From NCBI GenBank assembly GCA_002500765.1, contig DLSX01000126.1, positions 9,466 through 73,465 of the forward strand: a stretch of 64,000 nucleotides of DNA, given 5' to 3'. Shown here piece by piece: positions 23,981-33,610 of this stretch. A model generated the notes under the pieces. The model saw nothing but the letters and a program-made list of their open reading frames with translations, searched no databases and was not told the DNA's origin. How positions within the stretch are numbered: position 1 is the stretch's first letter; the number at the start of each line of letters is the position of its first letter. The translations under genes were made by a program, and so were the position numbers. This DNA comes from Neorhizobium sp. UBA7851. Its GTDB lineage: Bacteria; Pseudomonadota; Alphaproteobacteria; Rhizobiales; Rhizobiaceae.

Positions 23981-24861
23981 TGCTCGTTCGCACCCTCACC
24001 GGCAGATCTCCGAAGATAGAGTTGCCGCGGGGTGCGGTCGATACACAGATGCATATGTATCTGCCGGCCTATCCGTCTCTGCCCGGAGGCCCCGGTCTTC
24101 CGGCCGGCGCCCTGCCCGATCCTGATCAGTACCGCCAGTTCATGCGCTGGCTCGGCATCGACCGGGTCATCATCACCCAGGGCAATGCGCATCAGCGGGA
24201 CAATTCAAATCTGGTCGCTTGCCTCGATATCATGGGCAATGTCGCGCGCGGTGTCGCCGTCATCGATGGCACAACAAGCGAAGCGGAAATGTCGCGGCTC
24301 ACGGAAGCCGGCATTGTCGGCGCCCGCATCATGGATCTTCCCGGTGGTGCAGTCGATCTATCGGAACTCGAAGCCGTCGATGCGAAAGCTGCGGCTCATG
24401 GCTGGATGCTCGCCGTACAGTTCGACGGCAGCCATATCCTCGACCAGGAGGCACGCCTCGCAAAACTCAAATCCCGCTGGGTCCTCGACCACCATGGAAA
24501 ATTCTTTTCCGGCGTCAGCCCCGATAGCGATCAGATCGCAGCCGTCAAGCGCCTGATCGATGGCGGAAACTGCTGGTTCAAGTTCGCAGGCGTCTACGAG
24601 TCGTCGAAGACAGGTGGTCCCGACTACACCGATATCGCAGCTGTTGCTCGCGACATCTCGCTTTACGCTCCGGAACGGATTGTCTGGGGCACCAACTGGC
24701 CGCACAATCTGGCCCGCGAACAGGCGGATTACCCGGATGATGCGGCTTTGACCGATACCGTGCTTGGCTGGCTGCCGGACAACAACGCCCGACATCTTGC
24801 CCTGATAGAGAACCCGCAGACGCTTTTCGGCCTGCAGGAATGGAGTGCATCAACGAGTTGA
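23980..24861 (+). CDS. gli: D-galactaro-1,5-lactone isomerase (amidohydrolase superfamily)
   Basis: An amidohydrolase-superfamily (COG3618-type) barrel of about 293 residues. VDTQMHMYLP stands where typical members have an HxH metal pair; RWVLDHHGKF and WGTNWPHN are the later active-site strands. In Agrobacterium the neighbouring homologue isomerises galactaro-1,5-lactone, the product of uronate dehydrogenase, to the 1,4-lactone used by Gci. The ATG overlaps the gci stop (TGATG), so translation is coupled. Confidence 0.87.
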   Translation: MLVRTLTGRSPKIELPRGAVDTQMHMYLPAYPSLPGGPGLPAGALPDPDQYRQFMRWLGIDRVIITQGNAHQRDNSNLVACLDIMGNVARGVAVIDGTTSEAEMSRLTEAGIVGARIMDLPGGAVDLSELEAVDAKAAAHGWMLAVQFDGSHILDQEARLAKLKSRWVLDHHGKFFSGVSPDSDQIAAVKRLIDGGNCWFKFAGVYESSKTGGPDYTDIAAVARDISLYAPERIVWGTNWPHNLAREQADYPDDAALTDTVLGWLPDNNARHLALIENPQTLFGLQEWSASTS

Positions 24862-24913
24862 TATTTTGAACAATCGGTGCGTGGAGGCACCGGTTTCTTT
24901 GGAGGAGGAAAAC

Positions 24914-25912
24914 ATGAAAATAACCAAAGCTCTCGGGCTGGCGCTGACGCTTGCCCTTGCCGCAACGACGGCTGTCTCGATGGTCCCAGCTGGCGCCCAG
25001 GCGCAGGAAATCACCCTGCGTTCCGCCGACATTCACCCGGATGGTTATCCGACGGTGGATGCAGTCAAATATATGGGCGATCTCGTCAAGGAACGCACCA
25101 ATGGCCGTATCGCCATTCAGGTGATGAACAACTCGGTCCTCGGCGGGGAAAAGGACACGATCGAACAGACGCGTTTCGGCGTCATCGACATGAACCGGGT
25201 CAATGCTGCTCCGTTCAACAACCTGATCCCGGAAACGGTCGTTCTCGGCCTGCCCTTCCTGTTCCGCTCGACCGAACACATGCACAAGGTCGTCGACGGT
25301 CCGATCGGCGACAAGATCCTTGCAGCCTTCGAACCGCACGGCCTGATCGGCCTCGCTTATTATGACTCGGGCGCCCGTTCCTTCTACACGACGAAAAAGC
25401 CGGTCGAGAAACTGGCCGACCTCAAGGGCCTGAAGATCCGCGTCCAGCAGTCCGATCTCTGGATCGCGATGATGCAGGCCTTCGGTGCCAACCCGACGCC
25501 GATGCCGATGGGCGAAGTTTATTCCTCGCTTGAAACCGGGGTCGTTGACGGTGCGGAAAACAACTGGCCGTCTTACGAGTCCGCCCGTCATTATGAAGTG
25601 GCGAAGAACTACACGCTGACCCAGCATTCCATGAACCCGGAAATTCTCGTCATGTCCAAGGTCTCCTGGGACAAGCTGACACCGGACGACCAGAAGATCG
25701 TCCGCCAGGCAGCCAAGGACTCGGTCGTGAAGATGCGCGAACTCTGGACCGCCCGAGAAAAGACCTCGGAAGAAAAGGTTCGCGCCGGTGGCGTCAACGT
25801 CATCAACGTCGACAAGGAAGAATTCTCCGCGGCGATGAAGCCGGTCTACGACAAGTTCGTCACCGACGCCTCGATGAAATCCCTGCTGGAAGAGATCCAG
25901 GCGGTTCAGTAA
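24914..25912 (+). CDS. gaaP: TRAP transporter substrate-binding protein (galacturonate type)
   Basis: A DctP-family periplasmic binding protein of about 332 residues with a signal peptide cleaved near AQAQ/EITL. Family features include FRSTEHMHKVVDGPIG, GLKIRVQQSD with the carboxylate-binding arginine, and LETGVVDGAENNW. The start follows a strong GGAGGAGG box. Placement after the lactone enzymes matches the Agrobacterium galacturonate TRAP system GaaPQM; the symbol rests on that synteny. Confidence 0.88.
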   Translation: MKITKALGLALTLALAATTAVSMVPAGAQAQEITLRSADIHPDGYPTVDAVKYMGDLVKERTNGRIAIQVMNNSVLGGEKDTIEQTRFGVIDMNRVNAAPFNNLIPETVVLGLPFLFRSTEHMHKVVDGPIGDKILAAFEPHGLIGLAYYDSGARSFYTTKKPVEKLADLKGLKIRVQQSDLWIAMMQAFGANPTPMPMGEVYSSLETGVVDGAENNWPSYESARHYEVAKNYTLTQHSMNPEILVMSKVSWDKLTPDDQKIVRQAAKDSVVKMRELWTAREKTSEEKVRAGGVNVINVDKEEFSAAMKPVYDKFVTDASMKSLLEEIQAVQ

Positions 25913-25922
25913 TCGCGAAAAT

Positions 25923-25950
25923 GAAAGCCGGCCTCCTTTGGCCGGCTTTC
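25923..25950 (+). terminator. Intra-operon hairpin after the TRAP binding-protein gene
   Basis: A perfect 11-bp stem (GAAAGCCGGCC / GGCCGGCTTTC) with a 6-base loop lies between the binding-protein stop and the small permease gene. There is no long T run, so it is more likely a partial terminator or RNA stabiliser. Confidence 0.7.
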
Positions 25951-25991
25951 GCATATCCGGCGCAAAGTCCGGAAGGAGGAGGAACAGAACA

Positions 25992-26513
25992 ATGCGAAAA
26001 TTCATGCAGGCGATAAAACCCGCACTGGGTGTGATCAGCCGCCTATTACTCTGGATCGCCGGCATTGGCATGATCGCCATGACATTGATCGTCGGCTGGC
26101 AGGTGTTCAGCCGTTATGTCCTGAACGACAGTCCAAGCTGGTCGGAGCCTCTGTCGCTCCATCTCATGGCCTGGTTCATCATGCTCGGCGCCGCAGTCGG
26201 CGTACGAGAAAGCGTCCATCTTGGCCTTGATATCGTCCGCTACATCATGCCGCCAAATATCCAGAAGGCGATGGACCTCTTAAGCCTTGGACTGATTGTG
26301 CTCTTCGGCATCGGCATGGCTTATTATTCGAGCCTGTTGGCAGCCGGTACCTGGACCGCCCGCATCCCAGTCCTTGGATGGCCGGGAGGCACCGATTTTT
26401 TCCCGATGATCGGCGGCGGCGCCATGATCGCGATCTTTGCTCTTGAACGCTTCATCGACGTCGCGATCGGCGAGGAAATCGCTGCCGACGTACTTGTCCA
26501 GGAGGCCGCATAA
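25992..26513 (+). CDS. gaaQ: TRAP transporter small permease (DctQ)
   Basis: A four-helix inner-membrane subunit of about 173 residues. The LIVGWQVFSRYVLNDSPSWSEPLSLHLMAWFIMLGAA region is typical of DctQ. The ATG chosen has an AGGAGGAGG box; a longer in-frame start would overlap the hairpin. Its stop overlaps the start of the large permease (TAATG). Confidence 0.9.
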   Translation: MRKFMQAIKPALGVISRLLLWIAGIGMIAMTLIVGWQVFSRYVLNDSPSWSEPLSLHLMAWFIMLGAAVGVRESVHLGLDIVRYIMPPNIQKAMDLLSLGLIVLFGIGMAYYSSLLAAGTWTARIPVLGWPGGTDFFPMIGGGAMIAIFALERFIDVAIGEEIAADVLVQEAA

Positions 26514-27793
26514 TGGCCTATACGATCCTTTTCGGCGCATTCACCTTTCTGATGATCATCGGCATGCCGATTGCCTTCTGCTTGGGTATCGCCTCGTTCG
26601 CGACCGTCCTCTATCTCGGCCTGCCACCGATCGTCGTCTTCCAGCAGTTGAACTCCGGCATGAACGTCTTTGCCATGATGGCGATCCCGTTCTTCATCTT
26701 CGCCGGCGACCTGATGGTACGCGGCGGTATTGCCGCCCGCCTGATCCGTTTTGCGGCCGGCCTCGTCGGCCACATGCGCGGCGGCCTCGGTCAGGTCAAC
26801 GTTGTCGCTTCGACGCTTTTCGGCGGCATTTCCGGTTCCGCAGTGGCCGACGCCTCGGCCGTTGGCGGCCTGATGATCCCGCAGATGGCCAAGCGCGGTT
26901 ATGACCGGGATTACGCGGTTAACGTCACCGCCAACGCCGCGATCATCGCCCTGATGATCCCGCCGTCGCACAACATGATCCTCTATTCGATCGCCGCCGG
27001 CGGCAATGTCTCGGTCGCCGATCTCTTCACCGCTGGTATCATCCCTGGTATGCTTCTGGCCGCGGCGCTGATGTTCACCGCCTGGTGGGTAGCGGTGAAG
27101 CGCGGTTACCCGGCCGACCCTTTCCCTGGTTTGCGCCGTGTCGGCTATTATTTTCTGGCCTCGCTGCCGGGCATCCTGCTGATCGCCATCATCTTCGGCG
27201 GCGTGCGCTCAGGTGTGTTCACGGCAACCGAAAGCTCCTGCATCGCAGTCCTCTACGCCTTCCTTGTGGCCATGCTCGTCTATCGTGAGCTGGATTGGGA
27301 AGGCTTCGTGGAAGCCGTCATGGGTGCGGTGCGCACCACGGCCATGGTCCTGCTGGTCATCGGCACCGCGGCGTCATTCGGTTGGCTGATGGCCTTCCTG
27401 CAGGTCCAGACGCTGATCATCGCCGCGATCAGCGCGATCTCGGATAATCCGATCATCGTTCTCCTGATGATCAACATCATCCTCTTGATCCTCGGCACCT
27501 TCATGGACATGGCGCCGATGGTCATCATCGCAACGCCGATCCTGCTGCCGGTAGTGAAAGCCTTCGGCATCGATCCGGTTCATTTCGGTGTGGTGATGAT
27601 CCTCAACGCCGGTATTGGCTTGAACACGCCACCGGTCGGAACCGTGCTCTTCGTCAGTTGCGCGGTGGGGGGCATATCGATCAGAGAGGCGATGCGCACG
27701 ATCTGGCCTTTCTTCGGCGCCAGCCTTCTCGTTCTCTTGGCGGTGACATACATCCCCGCCCTGTCGCTCTGGCTGCCAGGGCTCTTCCGATAA
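26513..27793 (+). CDS. gaaM: TRAP transporter large permease (DctM)
   Basis: The transport subunit, about 426 residues with about 12 membrane segments. FGGISGSAVADASAVGGLMIPQM and AIIALMIPPSHNMILYSIAAGG are the repeated hairpin motifs of DctM (GSxxAxxxA and PPS). Uptake should be sodium-driven. It ends the operon, and a terminator follows. Confidence 0.92.
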   Translation: MAYTILFGAFTFLMIIGMPIAFCLGIASFATVLYLGLPPIVVFQQLNSGMNVFAMMAIPFFIFAGDLMVRGGIAARLIRFAAGLVGHMRGGLGQVNVVASTLFGGISGSAVADASAVGGLMIPQMAKRGYDRDYAVNVTANAAIIALMIPPSHNMILYSIAAGGNVSVADLFTAGIIPGMLLAAALMFTAWWVAVKRGYPADPFPGLRRVGYYFLASLPGILLIAIIFGGVRSGVFTATESSCIAVLYAFLVAMLVYRELDWEGFVEAVMGAVRTTAMVLLVIGTAASFGWLMAFLQVQTLIIAAISAISDNPIIVLLMINIILLILGTFMDMAPMVIIATPILLPVVKAFGIDPVHFGVVMILNAGIGLNTPPVGTVLFVSCAVGGISIREAMRTIWPFFGASLLVLLAVTYIPALSLWLPGLFR

Positions 27794-27815
27794 GGTCGCG
27801 GTCGACGAAACATCC

Positions 27816-27845
27816 AGGATCCCGCTTCGGCGGGATCCTTCGTTT
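27816..27845 (+). terminator. Terminator of the uronate operon
   Basis: A 10-bp GC-rich stem (AGGATCCCGC / GCGGGATCCT) closed by a stable TTCG tetraloop, followed by a T-rich tail. Confidence 0.88.
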
Positions 27846-27941
27846 CAGGGATCGTCCTGTGCAAGATTTTGCTGTTCACGGCCCGGGCTGGCGGGTCTAT
27901 GGTCACCCCATTCAAATCGCTTATCCCATCTGGATTTCATC

Positions 27942-29177
27942 ATGACCAATACTGTCACCAGCCGTTTTCTCCGCTACGTCGTCCTCGACACCCAGTCCGA
28001 CGCATCTTCGTCGACCCAGCCATCCACGGCAAAACAGCTCGATCTCGGCAGGCTTCTGGTCAGCGAACTTCAGGCGATCGGCGTCAAGGATGCCGAACTC
28101 GACGAACACGGCTATGTCTATGCGACGATCCCCGCCAACACCGGCAAGAACAATGTTCCGGTCATCTGCTTCTGCGCCCATATGGACACGGCACCGGATT
28201 TCTCCGGCACCGATGTCAAACCGCAGGTGATCCGCAACTATCAGGGCGGCGACATCACGCTGCCGGGCGATACAAGCCGCATCATCAAGACGGCCGAACA
28301 TCCCGAACTGAAGAACCAGATCGGCAATGACGTCATCACCTCTGACGGCACAACGCTGCTCGGCGCTGATGACAAGGCGGGATTGGCGGAAATCATGACC
28401 GCCGCCGAGTTCCTCATAAACAATCCGGACATCAGGCACGGCACGATCCGCATCCTCTTCACGCCCGACGAGGAAATCGCTCGGGGCGTCGCCAAGGTCG
28501 ATCTGCAGAAACTCGGGGCCGATTTCGGCTATACGCTCGACGGCGAGACCGCCGGCACGATCGAAGATGAGACCTTCTCCGCCGATGCCGCTGAGATCCT
28601 CATCAAGGGCGTCGCGATCCATCCCGGCTTCGCTTATGGCAAGATGGAAAACGCCATCCGCATCGCCGGCAACATAATCGCCAGGCTGCCGAAGGACATG
28701 ACACCGGAAACGACGAAAGGTCGCGATGGTTTCATCCATCCCACCTCGGTCTCCGGCACGATGGAAGGCGCGAAAATCAGCCTCATCTTGCGCGACTTCA
28801 GGACCGAAGGCCTGAAGGAAAAGGCCAAGCTGCTCGAGACCATCATCGCAGAGGTGATGGCCGGCTATCCCGGCTCCTCGCATACGCTGAAGATCACCGA
28901 ACAGTACCGCAACATGAAAGAGGTGCTCGATCACCATCCGGAGATCGTCGAGAATGCCATCGAGGCGATCCGCCGGGCGGGCATGTCGCCGGTACGCGGT
29001 AGCATCCGTGGCGGTACGGACGGTGCAAGACTGTCCTTCATGGGCCTGCCCTGCCCCAACATCTTCGCCGGCGGCCATGCCTTCCACTCGCCGATCGAAT
29101 GGGTCAGCAGCCAGGACATGGAAAAGGCGGTGAAGACGATCGTCGAACTTGCAAAGCTCTGGGAAGAACGCGCCTGA
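27942..29177 (+). CDS. pepT: Peptidase T (tripeptide aminopeptidase)
   Basis: An M20B zinc aminopeptidase of about 411 residues that removes the N-terminal residue of tripeptides in the cytoplasm. Motifs: FCAHMDTAPD near residue 80, TTLLGADDKAG near 145, TPDEEIARG near 180, and the late metal site in IFAGGHAFHSPIEW. Length matches PepT. It has its own promoter region downstream of the uronate terminator. Confidence 0.95.
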   Translation: MTNTVTSRFLRYVVLDTQSDASSSTQPSTAKQLDLGRLLVSELQAIGVKDAELDEHGYVYATIPANTGKNNVPVICFCAHMDTAPDFSGTDVKPQVIRNYQGGDITLPGDTSRIIKTAEHPELKNQIGNDVITSDGTTLLGADDKAGLAEIMTAAEFLINNPDIRHGTIRILFTPDEEIARGVAKVDLQKLGADFGYTLDGETAGTIEDETFSADAAEILIKGVAIHPGFAYGKMENAIRIAGNIIARLPKDMTPETTKGRDGFIHPTSVSGTMEGAKISLILRDFRTEGLKEKAKLLETIIAEVMAGYPGSSHTLKITEQYRNMKEVLDHHPEIVENAIEAIRRAGMSPVRGSIRGGTDGARLSFMGLPCPNIFAGGHAFHSPIEWVSSQDMEKAVKTIVELAKLWEERA

Positions 29178-29265
29178 AAGCGAACCGAGTTTTAAAATGC
29201 TGCCCGGGCGTCAGTTCGGGAACGGATTAACGCCTTTTCGTGAAACGAGGCGTGACGTCCTGCGA

Positions 29266-29982
29266 TCAACTGAACGGCCCAAGCAACCGGAAATACTCCC
29301 GTTCGCTCTCGCCATAGGCATCAGCAGCGAACTCTTCGAGCGCCGGCCTGTCGCGCACGATGATCATGCCGCGTTCGGAATAGATCAGCTTGCGGCCCTC
29401 AAGCACATGCAGAGCCGTCGTCACGCTCGGGCGTCTCACCGCCAGCATGATCGAAAGAAACTCGTGCGTCAGGCTGATCTCGTCGCCATCTGCGCGGTCG
29501 TGGCACATCAGTATCCAGCGCGCCAACCGTTCATCGATATGATGGACGGCATTGGAAAGAGACGTAAACGCCCCCTGCACCGAAAGCGCCTGAACGTAAC
29601 GCCCGAGCAGATTTTTCAATTCGGCATCTTGATCGAGCAACAGCTTCAAAAGTGCTGTCGAAATACGAAAGCCGTCCCCCTGAACCTGCATGAAGATCGA
29701 GAACGGATCAGAACCCGCATCGAGCACGACAGCGGCGGGTGTCATTCCGTCGCGCCCGAAAATGCCGATCTCGGCATGCTGCCCCTGCGGCGAGCGAGCG
29801 ACGATCGATGCTATGCCGGTCTCCGGGAAATAGGCGTATTCCGCCTCCTCATGTGGCTCCGAAAGCTCGAAACCACGTGGCAGGCCAACCGGCTCCAGGT
29901 CGGCGGAAATTGCGGAGAAGGTTGTGGACGGCATCAACCGAAGCAGATTGTTACGGACCGCCGTTTGCCGAATTTCAGCCAT
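29266..29982 (-). CDS. Crp/Fnr-family transcription regulator, paralogue 1
   Basis: About 238 residues: an N-terminal cyclic-nucleotide-binding-like beta barrel (residues about 20-130) and a C-terminal Crp-type helix-turn-helix near LTHEFLSIMLAVRRPSVTTALHVLEG. There is no FNR-type N-terminal cysteine cluster. The effector is unknown. It is closely related to the second Crp-type gene about 560 bases downstream; a stand-alone receiver gene lies between them. Confidence 0.87.
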   Translation of the reverse strand: MAEIRQTAVRNNLLRLMPSTTFSAISADLEPVGLPRGFELSEPHEEAEYAYFPETGIASIVARSPQGQHAEIGIFGRDGMTPAAVVLDAGSDPFSIFMQVQGDGFRISTALLKLLLDQDAELKNLLGRYVQALSVQGAFTSLSNAVHHIDERLARWILMCHDRADGDEISLTHEFLSIMLAVRRPSVTTALHVLEGRKLIYSERGMIIVRDRPALEEFAADAYGESEREYFRLLGPFS

Positions 29983-30182
29983 CGCTCATCCTTGATAGGA
30001 GAACACTGCCTGTTCGGCTTCCTCTGGACGAGAAGTCTCCGCTTGATTTGAACGATTTCCATCTATGGCCATAAAATTCGCGATACAACCCGCCGGAGAG
30101 CCTCGGTACGGTATCAGACAAAGGGGTACACGCGCGCAAAAACCGTTTATCTATTCAGTATCTTGTAGGGAAGAGATTCGAT

Positions 30183-30545
30183 TTGGCAGACAAGCTCATA
30201 TTGTTGCTGGAAGACCAGCCGCTGATCTCTCTCGACATCGAGGAAGCGCTTGCGGACAAGGGCTTGAGCAACTTCATCACTCTCCGCTCCCAGAAAGAGG
30301 CCATCGACTGGCTGGACAAATCCTCACCCGATTTCGTGCTGCTTGATCTGTACCTGGCCGATGGCGACAGCCAACCTGTCCTATCGCACCTGCGGCAGAA
30401 CAGCATCCCGTTCATGATCTATACCGGCAGCGAGAAACCGCCGGAATGGGATGATGAACTTTTCGAAGACAGTGAGTGGATGAGCAAGCCGGGTGATCCG
30501 GACGCACTGGCAGACCGCATCAGAACCCGGCTTGCAATCATCTAG
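30183..30545 (+). CDS. Single-domain response regulator receiver
   Basis: A 120-residue receiver domain without an output domain. LLLEDQPLISLDIEEAL holds the acidic pocket, FVLLDLYLADGD the phospho-acceptor aspartate (about residue 56), MIYTGSE the switch threonine, and MSKPGD the conserved lysine. The start appears to be TTG, downstream of GGGAAGAG. The 3' end overlaps the convergent Crp gene by four bases. Confidence 0.85.
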   Translation: MADKLILLLEDQPLISLDIEEALADKGLSNFITLRSQKEAIDWLDKSSPDFVLLDLYLADGDSQPVLSHLRQNSIPFMIYTGSEKPPEWDDELFEDSEWMSKPGDPDALADRIRTRLAII

Positions 30546-31282
30546 GCTGATTTTCGTGTGATGTCCTCGACATCACCGAACATCCGCTCATATTCCCGCT
30601 CGGCTCCACCATAGGAATCCGCCGCGAATTGCTCCAGAGCCTTGCGATCACGAACGATAATCGTGCCGCGATGCGAATAGATCAGCTGTTTCCCCTCCAG
30701 AACATGCAAGGCGACCGTGACGCTTGGGCGACGCACCGAAAGCATGATCGCCAGGAACTCGTGCGTAAGGTCGATCGCATCGCCATCCACCCGATCGTGG
30801 CACATCAGGATCCATCGCGCCAAACGTTCGTCGACGGGATGGATCGCATTCGAAAGCGCCGTAAACGCCGCTTGGCTGAGCGCCACATGCGCCCAGCGCG
30901 TCAGAAGGCGCTTCAAGGCCGGTGACGCCTCGATCATGTTTCGCATCGTCGCGATAGGCAGGCGAGCACCATGTCCCGGTACCTGCATGACGACAAGATA
31001 AGGCGCATCCGCTGCACCAAGAGCTATCGATGAAGGGGAAACGCCCTCGCGGCCCAAAAGACCGATCTCCGTTCGTTTGCCGGAGGGGGATGTCACGACG
31101 GTGGAGATCACACCGGAGAACGGAAAATAGCAGTATTCAAGTGGTTCGCCAGGCGCAGACAGCACGAAGCCCTGGGGAAGATCGATTAGTTCCAAGACAG
31201 GTTCGAGGGCCGCATAATCGCTGTGAGAAAGAAGCGCCAGGAGCTTGTTCTGGTTTCGCATATCCATACCTTCCTTTGTCAT
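30542..31282 (-). CDS. Crp/Fnr-family transcription regulator, paralogue 2
   Basis: About 246 residues, the same architecture as paralogue 1 and very similar in the DNA-binding region (LTHEFLAIMLSVRRPSVTVALHVLEGKQLIYS). The two differ mainly in the N-terminal sensory half, which suggests duplication with divergence of the signal. Start choice is uncertain: internal methionines six and eight residues in are possible. Confidence 0.87.
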   Translation of the reverse strand: MTKEGMDMRNQNKLLALLSHSDYAALEPVLELIDLPQGFVLSAPGEPLEYCYFPFSGVISTVVTSPSGKRTEIGLLGREGVSPSSIALGAADAPYLVVMQVPGHGARLPIATMRNMIEASPALKRLLTRWAHVALSQAAFTALSNAIHPVDERLARWILMCHDRVDGDAIDLTHEFLAIMLSVRRPSVTVALHVLEGKQLIYSHRGTIIVRDRKALEQFAADSYGGAEREYERMFGDVEDITRKSA

Positions 31283-31669
31283 CCTCTTTGTTGCGTCCAG
31301 TTTCCCGCCGTTTCAGGTTGATCGCGCGTCCTCAGCACTCATGTCTTCAGAGCTGATCATCGCGGCGTATCGTTGCTCCGACGGGCCTCTGGTAACGAAT
31401 GCAATCCCTTGAAGTTCCCATTTTCAAACACCACCTCATGTTTGCGGTTGCCTGAACGGGACCGGCAAGATGACTTCAGCAGCTTCTACCGACCATGTTG
31501 CTTGACAAGGATATGGTGCGACGAAGGCTTGATACCCTGTAGTGCTCGCCACACGCGGCGGAGCGCCGTCCATTACTCTTGTCCGACGACGGATCGGACC
31601 GCTGCAAAGCCGCCTGAAACCGTGACATCCATTCCGGTTTCAATTGATGTTTTGCGTCTGGAGGTAGTG
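31283..31669. other. Intergenic region upstream of the DnaJ-class gene
   Basis: Nearly 390 bases between divergent genes. It is open in the frame of the DnaJ gene, but that extension is cysteine- and arginine-rich junk-like sequence without a ribosome site. I see no structured RNA or confident promoter. Confidence 0.55.
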
Positions 31670-32605
31670 ATGAGACAGGATCCGTATGAAATTTTGGGCG
31701 TGAAGCAGGATGCGTCGCAGAAGGACATCCAGAGCGCCTTTCGAAAGCTAGCCAAGAAATATCACCCCGACATGAATCCCGGCGACAAAAAGGCCGAAGA
31801 GGTCTTCAAGGAGATATCCGCCGCCAACGAAATTCTTGGTGACGAGGAAAAGCGCGCCCGCTTTGACAGTGGTGAGATCGACATCAACGGCGTCGAACGC
31901 GCGCCATCTCGCGAGCACCGCGAATATGCCGGAGCCAATGGCGGAGAAGCCTTTTTCGATGAAGGCGGATTTTCGCAATTCGGCGGCTTCGAGGATATAT
32001 TTGCGAGCTTCATGTCTCGGCGCGGTGGCGGCCCCGACACATCCCATTTCGGCGGGCCGCAGTCTCGCTCCAAGAGACCCGACGTCCACTTCACCATGGA
32101 GGTCTCGTTCCTTGACGCCATCAACGGCACGACCGCATCCGTTTCGCTCGCACCCGGCTCGTCGCTTGACGTGAAAATTCCCGCCGGCACCCGCGACGGG
32201 CAGGTTCTGCGGCTGCGCGGCAAGGGTGCTAAAGGCACAGTCAGGAGCCAGGATGGCGACGCGCTGATCGAAATCCGGATCAAGTCGCATCCGTTCTTCA
32301 AACGGGACGGCGATGATATCCGCATCGACATCCCGATCACCATTCGCGAAGCTGTACTTGGCGGCAAGATCAGGGTCCCGACACCCGGAGGTTATCTGAA
32401 CGTGACGTTGAAGCCGAACACGAATACGGGAACAACGCTACGTCTGAAGGGCAAAGGCGCGCCCAAGGCCGGCGGTGGCGTTGGCGATTTGCTGGCAACG
32501 GTGAAGATGGTCCTGCCGGAAACGCCGGATCCGGAACTGACTGCGCTCATGCAGACGTTGCCGGAGACGTCCATCGAAGATCCGCGCCGGCATCTTAACC
32601 TTTAA
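31670..32605 (+). CDS. DnaJ-class co-chaperone (CbpA-like, no zinc fingers)
   Basis: About 311 residues. An N-terminal J domain (YEILGVKQDASQKDIQSAFRKLAKKYHPDMNPG) carries the HPD tripeptide that stimulates Hsp70 ATPase. A Gly/Phe-rich linker (about residues 85-125) and two C-terminal peptide-binding domains follow (VHFTMEVSFLDAINGTTASV). The zinc-finger domain of true DnaJ is absent, so it is a type II/CbpA-like partner of DnaK. The start has a GGAGG box; upstream in-frame ATGs were rejected. Confidence 0.92.
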   Translation: MRQDPYEILGVKQDASQKDIQSAFRKLAKKYHPDMNPGDKKAEEVFKEISAANEILGDEEKRARFDSGEIDINGVERAPSREHREYAGANGGEAFFDEGGFSQFGGFEDIFASFMSRRGGGPDTSHFGGPQSRSKRPDVHFTMEVSFLDAINGTTASVSLAPGSSLDVKIPAGTRDGQVLRLRGKGAKGTVRSQDGDALIEIRIKSHPFFKRDGDDIRIDIPITIREAVLGGKIRVPTPGGYLNVTLKPNTNTGTTLRLKGKGAPKAGGGVGDLLATVKMVLPETPDPELTALMQTLPETSIEDPRRHLNL

Positions 32606-32719
32606 GTAAGCTGGAACTTTATAATTCAGTCAAACGTAGTGTACGACGAACGTCATGCTTGAAATATCGGGACCAGGTGTCATCTTGCCCTGGTCCTCAC
32701 ATGACATTGCAAAGGTAAA

Positions 32720-33109
32720 ATGACGGAAGCCGAATATCTGAACGACTGTCCGAATATCCTTCTTTTGGAGGATGATCTTCTACTCGCGATGGATATGGAA
32801 GACCATCTGCTGCAGACCGGCCACAAGATCGTAGGCCCCTTCGGCAGGATCGCCGATGCACTGGATGCCATTCCGCGCAACGATCTGGCCGGCGCAATCG
32901 TCGACCTCAACCTTCATGGTGAATTGTCGGTTCCGGTCATCGAAATGCTGCAGGAACGGGACGTACCCGTCATAATCTGCAGCAGCCATGCCGAGCTGCC
33001 GGAATTGAAGAACAGGCTGAAAGGCCTGCCCATGCTCCCCAAGCCATGGAATCCGCAAAAACTCAACCGACTGGTCGAGCAAACCTTCGGTGTAGGCCAT
33101 GCTGCTTGA
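32720..33109 (+). CDS. Single-domain response regulator receiver
   Basis: A receiver-only protein of about 129 residues. ILLLEDDLLLAMDMEDHL supplies the acidic pair, GAIVDLNLHGE the phospho-aspartate, ICSSHAE the switch serine region, and LPKPWNPQKL the lysine. Its sequence type is common for rhizobial receivers served by HWE-type histidine kinases; no kinase is adjacent. Confidence 0.87.
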   Translation: MTEAEYLNDCPNILLLEDDLLLAMDMEDHLLQTGHKIVGPFGRIADALDAIPRNDLAGAIVDLNLHGELSVPVIEMLQERDVPVIICSSHAELPELKNRLKGLPMLPKPWNPQKLNRLVEQTFGVGHAA

Positions 33110-33190
33110 ACCGCAGCACTTCCTCGCCTGAGACAGGTCTGAGTGACGAGTGAGGCACCTGACGGGAGCAGCATCACCACCCGGAGACAT

Positions 33191-33598
33191 TCAAAGGCCG
33201 CTGGAGAATTTCTGCGCCACCCAATATCCGACCACAGCGGAAAAGGATGTCAGAACGGTTCCCCAGGCCATGTCGACGGCACTGACGGTCGGTGACCAGT
33301 TCTTCAAGGTTGCAAGGTTTGTCATGTCATAGGTGCCGTAGGCAATGAAGCCGAGAATGGCGCCGGCAATCGCCGCCGTCGTCCAGTTGCCGGACACCAG
33401 CGCCGGCTGGACGGCAAAATAGACGATGCCGGCGACGTAAAAGAGATAGAACACCCCGGCGGCTACGAAGTTTGGCTGGTCGAGCAGAAGGCTGCCGATC
33501 CGACTGCGGTAAAATCCGGTAGCGACCGTGCCGAGCCAGAGAAAATCGAGACCCAGGAAGGCAACTACGGTTCCCACATAGGCCAGCACATAGGTCAT
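33191..33598 (-). CDS. DUF2177 family membrane protein
   Basis: A small inner-membrane protein of about 135 residues with four hydrophobic segments. FLGLDFLWLGTVATGFYR and GFIAYGTYDMTNLATLKNW are the DUF2177 signatures. Function is not established. It lies 12 bases after chrR on the same strand, so it is probably the third gene of the rpoE-chrR unit. Members of this family recur in RpoE-ChrR regulons. Confidence 0.85.
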   Translation of the reverse strand: MTYVLAYVGTVVAFLGLDFLWLGTVATGFYRSRIGSLLLDQPNFVAAGVFYLFYVAGIVYFAVQPALVSGNWTTAAIAGAILGFIAYGTYDMTNLATLKNWSPTVSAVDMAWGTVLTSFSAVVGYWVAQKFSSGL

Positions 33599-33610
33599 CT
33601 CTTCCTCCTG

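Noticed and set aside
24578..26080. Minus-strand frame of 500 codons
   Set aside because: Antisense to gli, the TRAP binding protein and the start of the small permease; basic, repetitive composition.
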